Positions 26,326-34,580 of a stretch of 64,000 nt of DNA are shown here, piece by piece. This stretch comes from Achromobacter sp. MFA1 R4. Lineage in GTDB: Bacteria; Pseudomonadota; Gammaproteobacteria; Burkholderiales; Burkholderiaceae_B. The notes under the pieces are model-generated. The model had not been told where the DNA came from and searched no databases. It saw nothing but the letters and a program-made list of their open reading frames with translations. Every line of letters begins with the position of its first letter. Positions within the stretch are counted from its first letter, which is position 1. A program made the translations under genes and the position numbers. The stretch is taken from NCBI RefSeq assembly GCF_900156745.1, contig NZ_LT707065.1:1674001-1738000 (forward strand), read 5' to 3'.

Positions 26326-27279
26326 ATGCGCTTAATCGACACCGACCAGACCCGCAACGCCCTGTCCTTCGACGCCGTCATCCCCGCCTTGCGAGACGCC
26401 TTCCGCGAGGGCGCCACGGTGCCCGCCCGCCACGTCCACGCCATCCAGTGCGGCAACGCCCACGGCACCTCGCTGATCATGCCCGCGTGGAGCGAGCGCG
26501 GGTACTTCGGCGTCAAGATCATCAACATCTTTCCGGACAACACCCACCAGGGCCTGCCCGGCCTGCATGCCACCTACAACCTGTACAGCGCCGCCACCGG
26601 CGTGCCGATCGCGCAGGTGGACGGCGACATCGTGACCGTGTACCGGACGGCCGGCGCGGCGGCGCTGGGCGCGGACTACCTGGCGCGCGCCGATGCCCGC
26701 ACGCTGCTGATCGTCGGGTCCGGCCGCATCGCCGGACTGGTCGCGCAGGCCATGCGCACGGTGCGGCCCATCGAGCGCGTGCTGGTGTGGAATGTGCGGC
26801 CCGCGGGCGCCGAGGCGCTGGCGGCTAGTCTGCGCGAACAGGGCTTCGACGCCCGGGCCGTGACGGACCTGCAGGCCGCCACCGGGCAGGCCGACATCGT
26901 CAGTTGCGCCACCTTGTCCACCGAACCGCTGATCCACGGCGCATGGCTGCGTCCGGGCACGCACCTGGACCTGATCGGCAGCTTCAAGCCCGAGATGCGC
27001 GAGACCGACCCCGCGTGCTTTGCCGGCACCACCGTCTACGTGGACACCGACGAAGCGCCTACCAAGGCGGGCGACCTGCTGTCGGCGTTCGAGGCCGGCG
27101 TGCTGACCCGCGAGGGCATCCAGGGCAACCTGCACCAGCTCGCCGCGGGCGAGCGCCCCGGCCGCCGCGATGACCGCGAGATCACGGTGTTCAAGGCCGT
27201 GGGCAGCGCGCTGGAAGACCTGACGCTGGCCACCCTGGTCTACGAATCGGTCAGGGACGCGGACCGGCAGCCTGGCTGA
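26326..27279 (+). CDS. Ornithine cyclodeaminase / mu-crystallin family protein
   Basis: A 317-residue NAD(P)-dependent enzyme of the ornithine cyclodeaminase/mu-crystallin superfamily. The Rossmann loop 'GSGRIAG' (about 126-132) and the preceding substrate-site segment 'TVYRTAGAAALGADYLA' are typical, as is 'GSFKPEMRE' after the cofactor domain. Members act as cyclodeaminases, ketimine reductases or amino-acid dehydrogenases, so the exact reaction is open. The ATG at 26326 gives full length. It is 52 bp upstream of a quinone oxidoreductase gene and could be co-transcribed with it; the upstream terminator separates it from the hydrolase. Confidence 0.82.
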   Translation: MRLIDTDQTRNALSFDAVIPALRDAFREGATVPARHVHAIQCGNAHGTSLIMPAWSERGYFGVKIINIFPDNTHQGLPGLHATYNLYSAATGVPIAQVDGDIVTVYRTAGAAALGADYLARADARTLLIVGSGRIAGLVAQAMRTVRPIERVLVWNVRPAGAEALAASLREQGFDARAVTDLQAATGQADIVSCATLSTEPLIHGAWLRPGTHLDLIGSFKPEMRETDPACFAGTTVYVDTDEAPTKAGDLLSAFEAGVLTREGIQGNLHQLAAGERPGRRDDREITVFKAVGSALEDLTLATLVYESVRDADRQPG

Positions 27280-27331
27280 CCGGCGGAGCCTGCCCCCCCA
27301 CGGATCACCCGCAATCACCTGGAGACACCGC

Positions 27332-28312
27332 ATGACGCAAGCCCGTTCCATCGTCCTGACTGAATTCGGCGGCCCGGAAGTCATGCGGCTGGCCAACATC
27401 GACCTCGCGCCCCCGGGTCCGGGTGACGTGCAGCTGCGCCAGACGGCCATCGGCTTTAACTACATCGACATCTACCAGCGCGCCGGCAAGTACCCGCTGC
27501 CCACGCCCACGGGCCTGGGCCACGAGGCCGCGGGCGTGGTGGAGGCGCTGGGCGCGGGCGTGACGGACCTGCGCGTCGGCGACCGCGTGGTGTATATGAA
27601 CGCCGGGGTCGGCGCCTACGCCGACCGGCGCAATGTCGCGGCCGCCAAGCTGGTGCGGATTCCGCCGGGCATCGCCGACGAGGAGGCCGCCGCGGTCTTC
27701 TTCAAGGCAATGACGGCGCAATACCTCGTCAAGAAAACCCACTCGGTCCAGCCCGGCGACATCGTGCTGGTGCACGCCGCCGCGGGCGGCGTCGGGCAGA
27801 TCCTCTGCGGCTGGGCCAAGGCGCTGGGCGCCACCGTCATCGGCACGGCGGGTTCCGCCGCGAAATGCGACGTCGCCCGGGCAGCCGGCTGCGCGGCCGC
27901 CATCGACTACACGCAGGAAGACTGGGTGGAGCAGGTCGTCGCGGCCACCGGCGGCAAGAAGGCGCGCGTGGTCTACGACTCGGTCGCCCGCCACACGTTC
28001 ATGGGCTCCCTCGATTGCGCGGCGCCGTTCGGGCTGGTGGTGCTGTTTGGCGCCGCGTCGGGCCCGGCGCCCGCCATCGACCCCGAATTGCTCAACAAGA
28101 AGGGCTGCCTGTTCCTCACGCGTCCGTCCGTGTTTCCGCACAACGCGGATCCCGCGACGTTCCGCGCCAATGCGGCCGATGTCTTCGAGGCCATGCGCAG
28201 CGGCGCGGTGCGCGCGGCCATCGGCGCGCGCTACCGCCTTGAGCAGGTCCAGGACGCGCATCGCGCCGCGCAGGACCGGACCGTCACGGGCGCCATCGTG
28301 ATCATCCCCTGA
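27332..28312 (+). CDS. Zinc-independent quinone oxidoreductase (MDR family)
   Basis: A 326-residue medium-chain reductase of the quinone oxidoreductase (Qor) type. It has the N-terminal 'FNYIDIYQRAGKYP' block and the nucleotide-binding 'VHAAAGGVGQILCGWAK' motif of NADPH:quinone reductases and lacks both catalytic and structural zinc cysteines. It should carry out one-electron or hydride reduction of quinones or related enones with NADPH in the cytoplasm. The ATG at 27332 follows 'GGAGACACC'. It overlaps the converging LysR gene by 11 bp at its 3' end. The Qor symbol itself is plausible but not certain. Confidence 0.85.
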   Translation: MTQARSIVLTEFGGPEVMRLANIDLAPPGPGDVQLRQTAIGFNYIDIYQRAGKYPLPTPTGLGHEAAGVVEALGAGVTDLRVGDRVVYMNAGVGAYADRRNVAAAKLVRIPPGIADEEAAAVFFKAMTAQYLVKKTHSVQPGDIVLVHAAAGGVGQILCGWAKALGATVIGTAGSAAKCDVARAAGCAAAIDYTQEDWVEQVVAATGGKKARVVYDSVARHTFMGSLDCAAPFGLVVLFGAASGPAPAIDPELLNKKGCLFLTRPSVFPHNADPATFRANAADVFEAMRSGAVRAAIGARYRLEQVQDAHRAAQDRTVTGAIVIIP

Positions 28313-29285
28313 CCGGCTGGCCGCCCCCCGCCAGGCCGGCCTCCAGCTCGGCCGGCAGGTGTTCGCGCATGATCTCGATGAAGCGGCGCAAGCGGGCAGG
28401 CTGAAAACGCGACGGCGCATACACCAGATAGACGGGCAGGGCGTCCGCCCGCCACTGCGGCGCCAGGTGCACGAGCCGTCCGGCGGCCAGGTCCGCCTGC
28501 ATGGCCCAGGCCGATCCCAGCGCCGCCCCCAGGCCCTGGATCGCCGCGTTGCGCAGCGCGTGCAAGCCGTCGGTGGACAGGCGGGGATGGATGTCGAAGC
28601 CCTGCACGTCGCCGCTGCCGCAATGCGTCAGGCTCACGTCGGTGCGGTAGAAGGTGCGCAGCGCCAGCCACGGCAGGCGCGCCAGTTCCGAGGGGTCCTG
28701 CGGCACCGGCCCGCCCTGCAGCAGGTCCGGCGAGGCGACGACGATGCGCGGCACCTCGCCCAGCTTCACGGCGACCACCGACGGGTCCGTCACGGCGCCC
28801 ACGCGGATGGCGCAGTCGACGTTCTCGGCGATCAGGTCCGGCATGCGGTCATGCAGCAGCCATTCCACCCGCATGTTCGGATACCGCTTCAGGTACCGGG
28901 CCAGCGGCTCGACGAACTGGTCCTGGCCGAACACGTGCGGCGCCACCACGCGCAGCATCCCGGCCGGCTCATCGCCCGCGCCCCGCACCTCGCTCTCGAA
29001 TGACTGCCACGTGGCCAGCAATTCCTTGCCCCGTTCGTAGCAGCGCTGGCCGTCTTCGGTCAGGCGGATGGCATGGGTGGACCGCTTCAGGAGCCGCACG
29101 CCCATCGTGCGTTCCAGCAATTGCAGGCGGCGGCTGACGGTGGGCTGGGTGCCGCCCATCTGGGCGGCCGCGGCGGACAGGCTGCCGGCTTCGACGATGC
29201 GCACGAAGGTCTCGATCAGCAGCATGCGGTCGGTGCCGGCCGGGGCGGGAAGGGCGGGGATGGCGGGGATGGCGCGTGTGGTCAT
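28302..29285 (-). CDS. LysR-family regulator of the adjacent MFS gene
   Basis: A 327-residue LysR-type regulator. The winged helix-turn-helix is clear from about residue 22 ('FVRIVEAGSLSAAAAQMGGTQPTVSRRL' region; I cite it by position), followed by a periplasmic-binding-protein-like effector domain. It is divergent from an MFS transporter gene with 97 bp between them, the classic LysR-target layout. A LysR-type box overlaps the proposed start codon (29283-29285). Because of this, a start at 29223-29225, giving 'MLLIETF', is a serious alternative. Confidence 0.88.
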   Translation of the reverse strand: MTTRAIPAIPALPAPAGTDRMLLIETFVRIVEAGSLSAAAAQMGGTQPTVSRRLQLLERTMGVRLLKRSTHAIRLTEDGQRCYERGKELLATWQSFESEVRGAGDEPAGMLRVVAPHVFGQDQFVEPLARYLKRYPNMRVEWLLHDRMPDLIAENVDCAIRVGAVTDPSVVAVKLGEVPRIVVASPDLLQGGPVPQDPSELARLPWLALRTFYRTDVSLTHCGSGDVQGFDIHPRLSTDGLHALRNAAIQGLGAALGSAWAMQADLAAGRLVHLAPQWRADALPVYLVYAPSRFQPARLRRFIEIMREHLPAELEAGLAGGGQPVRG

Positions 29286-29306
29286 ACGACCATCGTATAA
29301 CCGATG
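29284..29306. promoter_or_regulatory. LysR-type box between lysR and MFS gene
   Basis: ATAC-N7-GTAT at 29284-29298 fits the T-N11-A LysR-type consensus and is also a fuller 6-3-6 palindrome (ATACGA-CCA-TCGTAT). A second inverted repeat CATCG-N6-CGATG overlaps it (29291-29306). It lies in the divergent region and touches the LysR start codon. Confidence 0.6.
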
Positions 29307-29382
29307 TACCCGAAGGTCGGCTACCAAAACCGCGGCGGCAAGCCCAGAATCTGCCCCGTACCTCAAGCCACCGGACACCACC

Positions 29383-30603
29383 ATGTCATCCCCCACTTCC
29401 CACCCCTCCCTCTCGCGCGGCCTGGTCTTCCTGCTGGCCGTGGGCGCCGGCCTGGGCGTCGCCTCCCTTTACTACAGCCAGCCGATGCTCGGCGTGCTGG
29501 GCGCGGACATCCACGCCAGCGCCGAAACGCTCGGCTGGATACCCACGCTGACCCAACTGGGCTACGCCTTCGGCATCCTGCTGCTGGCGCCGCTGGGCGA
29601 CCGCTACGACCGCAAGCGCATCATCCTGGTCAAGGCCGCCGTATTGAGCCTGGCGCTGCTGCTGGCCGGCGCGTCCCCGACCATCGGCCTGCTGCTGGCC
29701 GCCAGCTTTGCGATCGGCCTGTCGGCCACCCTGGCGCAGGACATCGTGCCGGCCGCCGCCCACCTGGCGCCGGCCGACCAGCGCGGCAAGATCGTCGGCA
29801 CCGTCATGACGGGCCTGTTGCTGGGCATCCTGCTGTCGCGGGTGGTCAGCGGCTTCGTGGCCGAGCAGTTCGGCTGGCGCATGATGTTCGCGGCCGCCGC
29901 CGTGAGCATCCTGGGCCTGGGCGCGGCGCTGTGGCGCGGCCTGCCGCGTTTCGAGCCGACCACGCGGCTGGCGTACAGCGCGCTGCTGGGCTCGCTGCTG
30001 ACCCTGTGGCGCCAGCATCCCGGCCTGCGCCGCGCCGCCACCGCGCAGGGCCTGCTGTCGCTGGGCTTTAGCGCCTTCTGGTCCACGCTGGCGGTGATGC
30101 TGCACGAGGCCCCGTTCCATCTGGGCGCGGGCGCGGCCGGCGCATTCGGACTGGCCGGCGCCGCGGGCGCCCTGGCCGCGCCGCTGGCCGGCCGGGTGGC
30201 CGATACGCGGGGGCCGCTGGCCGTCGCCAGCCTGGGCGCGGGCCTGACCATGGTGTCGTTCGCGGCCATGTTCTTCCTGCCGCTGCTGCCCGCGCATGCC
30301 GCGCTGTGGCTGATCGGCGCAGCGGCCGTCGGCTTCGACCTGGGCATCCAGACCTCGCTGATCGCGCACCAGAGCATCGTCTACGGCATCGATCCGGCCG
30401 CCCGCAGCCGCCTGAACGCCATCTTGATGACGGGCGTGTTCGTCGGCATGGCCGCCGGCGGCGCGCTGGGCAGCCTGGCGCTGGCGCACTGGGGCTGGAC
30501 CGGCGTGACGGTGACGGCGGCCGGCGCGGCGGCCGCGGCCCTGGCCCTGCGCCTGTGGCCGACGGCCAGCCGCAACGGCGAGGCCGGTCGCTACGCGGCG
30601 TGA
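29383..30603 (+). CDS. MFS transporter (12-helix, sugar-efflux/AraJ-like)
   Basis: A 406-residue protein with 12 hydrophobic segments and the MFS motif A-like loop 'LGDRYDRKR' (about 64-72). The short loops and overall length fit DHA1-type exporters of the AraJ/YdhP group. It probably exports a small metabolite or drug. Expression is likely controlled by the divergent LysR protein through the box at 29284-29298. The ATG at 29383 is the first good start after the shared promoter region. Substrate not inferable. Confidence 0.85.
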   Translation: MSSPTSHPSLSRGLVFLLAVGAGLGVASLYYSQPMLGVLGADIHASAETLGWIPTLTQLGYAFGILLLAPLGDRYDRKRIILVKAAVLSLALLLAGASPTIGLLLAASFAIGLSATLAQDIVPAAAHLAPADQRGKIVGTVMTGLLLGILLSRVVSGFVAEQFGWRMMFAAAAVSILGLGAALWRGLPRFEPTTRLAYSALLGSLLTLWRQHPGLRRAATAQGLLSLGFSAFWSTLAVMLHEAPFHLGAGAAGAFGLAGAAGALAAPLAGRVADTRGPLAVASLGAGLTMVSFAAMFFLPLLPAHAALWLIGAAAVGFDLGIQTSLIAHQSIVYGIDPAARSRLNAILMTGVFVGMAAGGALGSLALAHWGWTGVTVTAAGAAAAALALRLWPTASRNGEAGRYAA

Positions 30604-30634
30604 CGCCGCGCCCCGCGCCGCCGGCCTGTCCTGT

Positions 30635-32068
30635 CTACCGGGACACCGGCACCGGCACGGAAACCGTTTGCGCGTTGGTGTATTCCAGCAGTCCGTCCAG
30701 GGCGTTCTCCACGCCCACGCCGGACTGCTTGTGCCCGCCAAAGGGCACGTCCGGGGACATGACGTGGATGTGGTTGATCCACACCGTGCCGGTCTCCAGC
30801 CGCCGCGCAATCGACTGCGCCAGCCCCACGTCCCGCGACCACACCGATCCGCCCAGGCCGTATTCCGTGTCGTTGGCCCGGCGGACCACCTCGTCGATGT
30901 CGCGGTACTTCAGCAGCGGCAGCACCGGCCCGAACGCCTCTTCCACCACGCTGCGCGCGTCGTCGGGCGGGTTGTCCAGAATGGTGACGGGCACGAAGTA
31001 GCCCTTGCCTTCGGGCACCTCGCCCCCCGTCAGAAAGCGCACGCCGGTGCGGTGCGCATCGGCGATCAGGTCCTTGACGCGTTCGAACTGCGCGCGGTTC
31101 TGGATCGGGCCGAGCCCCGTGCCGGGCTGCGACCCGTCGCCCACCACCACGCCCGCCGCCACGCCCGCCAGCGCGTCCGCGAAGGCATCGTAGATGGACT
31201 CGTGCACATACAGCCGCTTGGTCGCCAGGCAATACTGCGACGAATTGCGGAACGCGCCCCAGAACAGCCGGGCGGCCGTTTCCTTCACATCGACGTCGGG
31301 CAGCACGATGGCCGCGTCATTGCCGCCCAGCTCCAGCGTCACCCGCTTGAGCCGGCCCGAGGCGCTCTGCATGACGCGCCGGCCGGTCGCGGTGGAGCCG
31401 GTGAAGGCGATCTTGTCGATGCCCGGATGCTCGGTCAGCCAGGGCCCCAGCCGGTCGCCGCCGCTGATCACGTTCAGCACGCCGGGCGGTAGCAGGTCGC
31501 GAAACAGCTCGCCCATTTTCAGGGAGGTCAGCGGCGTGTAGGGCGAGGGCTTGAGCACCACCGTGTTGCCGGCCAGCAGCGCCGGCGCGATCTTCCAGAT
31601 GGCGAGCGTCATCGGGAAATTCCACGGCGCGATCGCCGCCACCACGCCGATCGGCACCCGCCGCGTCTCGAACAGATGGCCCGCGCCGTCATCGTGGCGC
31701 TCCACGGGCAGGTCGCGGGCGGCGAAGGCGCGCAGCCACGTCACGCAGCGGCCAACCTCGGCCCGCGCGTCCGCATGCGGCTTGCCCTGCTCGCGCGTCA
31801 AGAGGCGCATGAAGCCGTCGGCATGCTGCGCCAGCCGCTCGGCCATGGCGCGCAGCGCCGCCTGGCGCTCGCCGATGGGCCGGCTGCGCCACGGGCCGAA
31901 GGCGGCCCGGGCCGCCGCGATGGCGGCATTCAATTGGTCGAGCGACGCGTCGGGCGCGGCCGCGATGCGTTCCTCGGTGGCGGGATTGAGCACGTCGAAG
32001 GTCTGCGGCGAGACCTCCGCCCGGCCGTTCAGCGTCATCGTGTAATGGGAGTCCGGATTCAATTGCAT
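30635..32068 (-). CDS. NAD(P)-dependent aldehyde dehydrogenase
   Basis: A 477-residue aldehyde dehydrogenase. Family features visible are 'PWNFPMTLAIWKIAPALLAGNTVVLKPS' (cited as the block near residues 145-170), the general base in 'LELGGND' (about 255), and the nucleophile Cys in 'SSQYCLATKR' (about 290) where most relatives have GQxC. It should oxidise the aldehyde made by the alcohol dehydrogenase encoded just upstream; the two genes overlap by 10 bp. It is the last gene of the three-gene operon. Substrate chain length cannot be read from sequence. Confidence 0.9.
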   Translation of the reverse strand: MQLNPDSHYTMTLNGRAEVSPQTFDVLNPATEERIAAAPDASLDQLNAAIAAARAAFGPWRSRPIGERQAALRAMAERLAQHADGFMRLLTREQGKPHADARAEVGRCVTWLRAFAARDLPVERHDDGAGHLFETRRVPIGVVAAIAPWNFPMTLAIWKIAPALLAGNTVVLKPSPYTPLTSLKMGELFRDLLPPGVLNVISGGDRLGPWLTEHPGIDKIAFTGSTATGRRVMQSASGRLKRVTLELGGNDAAIVLPDVDVKETAARLFWGAFRNSSQYCLATKRLYVHESIYDAFADALAGVAAGVVVGDGSQPGTGLGPIQNRAQFERVKDLIADAHRTGVRFLTGGEVPEGKGYFVPVTILDNPPDDARSVVEEAFGPVLPLLKYRDIDEVVRRANDTEYGLGGSVWSRDVGLAQSIARRLETGTVWINHIHVMSPDVPFGGHKQSGVGVENALDGLLEYTNAQTVSVPVPVSR

Positions 32069-33177
32069 GGTGGGGATGCCTGTTCAAGGGTGGCCGGGAC
32101 GGCGCGGGAAGAAGGGTCGGCATCGGGGCCGAGGATCAGTCGCCCCACCACGCGGCCCGCCGCCAGGTCCGCCAGCGCGGACTGCGCGCCGTCCAGGCAG
32201 CGGCACGTCGTGGGAATGGCGCGGGGCTTGCGTTCGCGCACCAGCGCCATCAACGCCTTCAGTTCGTCCAGGTTGCCGATGTACGCGCCTTCGATGCTGA
32301 TGGCGCGCATCGGCACGAGGGCCGGCGACAGCGACAGCTCGCCGCCAAAGAGGCCCACCAGGATGAGCTGGCCGCCCTTGGTCAGCAGGTCCATGCCCAG
32401 CTGCACCGTGCTGGCGGCGCCCACGCAATCGATCACCGCCCACACCGCGCCGGCCGCCTGCCGCACCTGCGCGGCGGCGTCGGGCGCGCCGGCATCGACC
32501 GCCGCATGCGCGCCCGCGGCCAGCGCCGCGCCGCGGCGCGCGCCATCCGGTTCCACCACGACGACATTGCCGCAGCCCTGCGCGCGCAGCAGCGTCACGC
32601 ACATCAGGCCCAGCCCGCCCGCGCCGATCACCACCACCGATTCCTCGGCCAGCACGTCCTGCGGGATCTTGCGGATGGCGCTGTAGGTCGTGAGCCCCGA
32701 ACACGCATACGGGGCGGCCTGTTCGGGCCGCAGGTCGCCGATGTCCACGAGATAGCGCGCATGCGGCGCCACCACGTGATCGCTGTAGCCGCCGGGCCGG
32801 AAAATGCCCAGGAAGCGCGGCGCCGCGCACAGGTTTTCGCGGCCGCGGCGGCACACCTTGCATTCGCCGCAGCCGATCCACGGATACACCAGATAACGCT
32901 GGCCGGGACGCACGTGCTCGGGGACGTCCGGCCCCGTGGCCACGACCTCGCCCACGATCTCGTGGCCCAGCGTGAGCGGCAGCGTGACGCCGCGCTGCTG
33001 CATGCGGAGCCGCTTGTCGCCGCCCAGGTCGTACGCGCCTTCCCAGGTGTGGATGTCGGTGTGGCACACGCCTGCGGCCAGCACCCGCAGCAGCACCTGC
33101 CCGCCCTCGGGCGCCGGCGTGGGGGTCTGCGCGCGCGCCAGCGGTTCGCCAAAGGCCCTGACCTGATAGCTGATCAT
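32059..33177 (-). CDS. Zinc-dependent alcohol dehydrogenase (MDR family)
   Basis: A 372-residue medium-chain alcohol dehydrogenase with catalytic zinc ligands ('GVCHTDIHTWEG', 'GHEIVGEV'), a four-Cys structural lobe ('CGECKVCRRGRENLC') and the Rossmann motif 'GAGGLGLMCVTLL'. It should oxidise a primary alcohol to the aldehyde, passing it to the downstream aldehyde dehydrogenase. Gene overlaps on both sides (4 bp with the binding-protein gene, 10 bp with the aldehyde dehydrogenase gene) show tight co-expression. The physiological alcohol is unknown. Confidence 0.9.
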   Translation of the reverse strand: MISYQVRAFGEPLARAQTPTPAPEGGQVLLRVLAAGVCHTDIHTWEGAYDLGGDKRLRMQQRGVTLPLTLGHEIVGEVVATGPDVPEHVRPGQRYLVYPWIGCGECKVCRRGRENLCAAPRFLGIFRPGGYSDHVVAPHARYLVDIGDLRPEQAAPYACSGLTTYSAIRKIPQDVLAEESVVVIGAGGLGLMCVTLLRAQGCGNVVVVEPDGARRGAALAAGAHAAVDAGAPDAAAQVRQAAGAVWAVIDCVGAASTVQLGMDLLTKGGQLILVGLFGGELSLSPALVPMRAISIEGAYIGNLDELKALMALVRERKPRAIPTTCRCLDGAQSALADLAAGRVVGRLILGPDADPSSRAVPATLEQASPPCN

Positions 33178-34400
33178 CCCGCGCCCCCGGTCTTGGCGAG
33201 CGGGCAGCCGCCCTGGTCAAGCGGCCGGAACGCCACGTTGCCCGGGATCACCGCCACCTGCCGGTACAGGTCCCATTCGCCCTTGGAGTCCGCGGGCTTC
33301 TTCACTTCAAAAAGGTACATGTCGCGCACCACGCGCCCGTCCACGCGCAGCTTGCCGTCCCGCGTCATGAAGTCGTTGATCGGCATGGCGCGCATCTTGG
33401 CCATGACGGCATCGGCATCCTTGGTGCCGGCGGCCTTCACCGCGTTCAGGTAATGCGTGACGGCGCCATAGGTGCCGGCCTGCGTCATGGTGGGCTTGCG
33501 GCCGACCTTGTCCTGGAAGCGCTGCGACCACGCGCGCGTCGCGTCGTTCTGGTCCCAATAGAAGGCCTCGGTCAGCAGCAATCCCTGGCCCAGTTGCAGG
33601 CCGATGGACTTCACGTCCGACAGGAAGGCCAGCAGCGCCACCAGCCGCTGCGGGCCGCCGGGACGGCCGATGCCGAAGTCGGCCGCCTGCTTGATGGCGC
33701 TGATGACGTCGTTGCCGCCCAGCGCCAGGCCGATGATGCCGGCCTTGGAGCTTTGCGCCTGCAACAGGTACGAGCTGAAGTCGGGCGTGTTCAGCGGCGA
33801 GCGCACCGCGCCCAGCACCTTGCCGCCATTGCGTTCGATCACCGCCGACGCATCGCCCTGCAGCGCGTAGCCGAAGGAATAATCCGCGGTCATGAAGAAC
33901 CAGTTCTTGCCGCCCTGTTCCGTGACCGCCGCGCCGGTGCCGTTGGCGAGCGCGTAGGTGTCGTAGGTCCAGTGCACCGTGTAGGGCGAACACGCCTTGC
34001 CCGTCAGTTCTGACGTGGACGCGCTGGTCACCATGATCACCCGCTTCTTTTCGCGTCCCAGTTCGCTCAGGGCCAGCGCGATCGCCGACGTGGGCAGGTC
34101 GGTCACCATGTCCACGCCGTCCTGGTCGAACCAGCGGCGCGCGGCGGCGCTGGCCACGTCGACCTTGTTCTGGCCGTCCGCAAAGACCAGCTCGATCGGC
34201 TTGCCCAGCACCGAGCCGCCGAAGTCCTGCACCGCCATCCGGGCGGCCTCGACCAGTCCCTTGCCGCCGATGTCCGAATACGCCGAACTCATGTCGGCCA
34301 TGATGCCTATCTTCACGGGACCCGCCGCGTTCTGGGCGTGCGCGCCGCCCGCGGCGAGGATCGCGCCCGCCAGCGCGAGCGTCAGTTTGGGGATTGCCAT
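33174..34400 (-). CDS. Periplasmic solute-binding protein (Leu/Ile/Val-type)
   Basis: A 408-residue type I periplasmic binding protein with a clear signal peptide (cleavage expected after 'GGAHA' near residue 22) and the 'VKIGIMADMSSAYSDIGGKG' start typical of branched-chain amino-acid-type receptors (the block at 29-48). No permease or ATPase genes follow; instead it heads an operon with an alcohol and an aldehyde dehydrogenase. In similar clusters such proteins capture alcohols, aromatic acids or related compounds, possibly for signalling rather than uptake (inference). It is divergent from the MalT-like regulator with a 180-bp gap. Confidence 0.88.
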   Translation of the reverse strand: MAIPKLTLALAGAILAAGGAHAQNAAGPVKIGIMADMSSAYSDIGGKGLVEAARMAVQDFGGSVLGKPIELVFADGQNKVDVASAAARRWFDQDGVDMVTDLPTSAIALALSELGREKKRVIMVTSASTSELTGKACSPYTVHWTYDTYALANGTGAAVTEQGGKNWFFMTADYSFGYALQGDASAVIERNGGKVLGAVRSPLNTPDFSSYLLQAQSSKAGIIGLALGGNDVISAIKQAADFGIGRPGGPQRLVALLAFLSDVKSIGLQLGQGLLLTEAFYWDQNDATRAWSQRFQDKVGRKPTMTQAGTYGAVTHYLNAVKAAGTKDADAVMAKMRAMPINDFMTRDGKLRVDGRVVRDMYLFEVKKPADSKGEWDLYRQVAVIPGNVAFRPLDQGGCPLAKTGGAG

Positions 34401-34580
34401 GGACTCGTCTCCGTTATCGGTTTACGCCGTCTTTGCGGCGGTGAGCGTATTGCTCCGGGGAGCGTCCTTTTGTATCGTAGGCACGCGTTTTCGCCGTCGT
34501 CCAAAGCGACGATTTTCCAGCGCGCCGCGGGTTTTCCCGCGCCGATCCACGCAAGACCGCACTCTTCAGACAGGCAGCTC

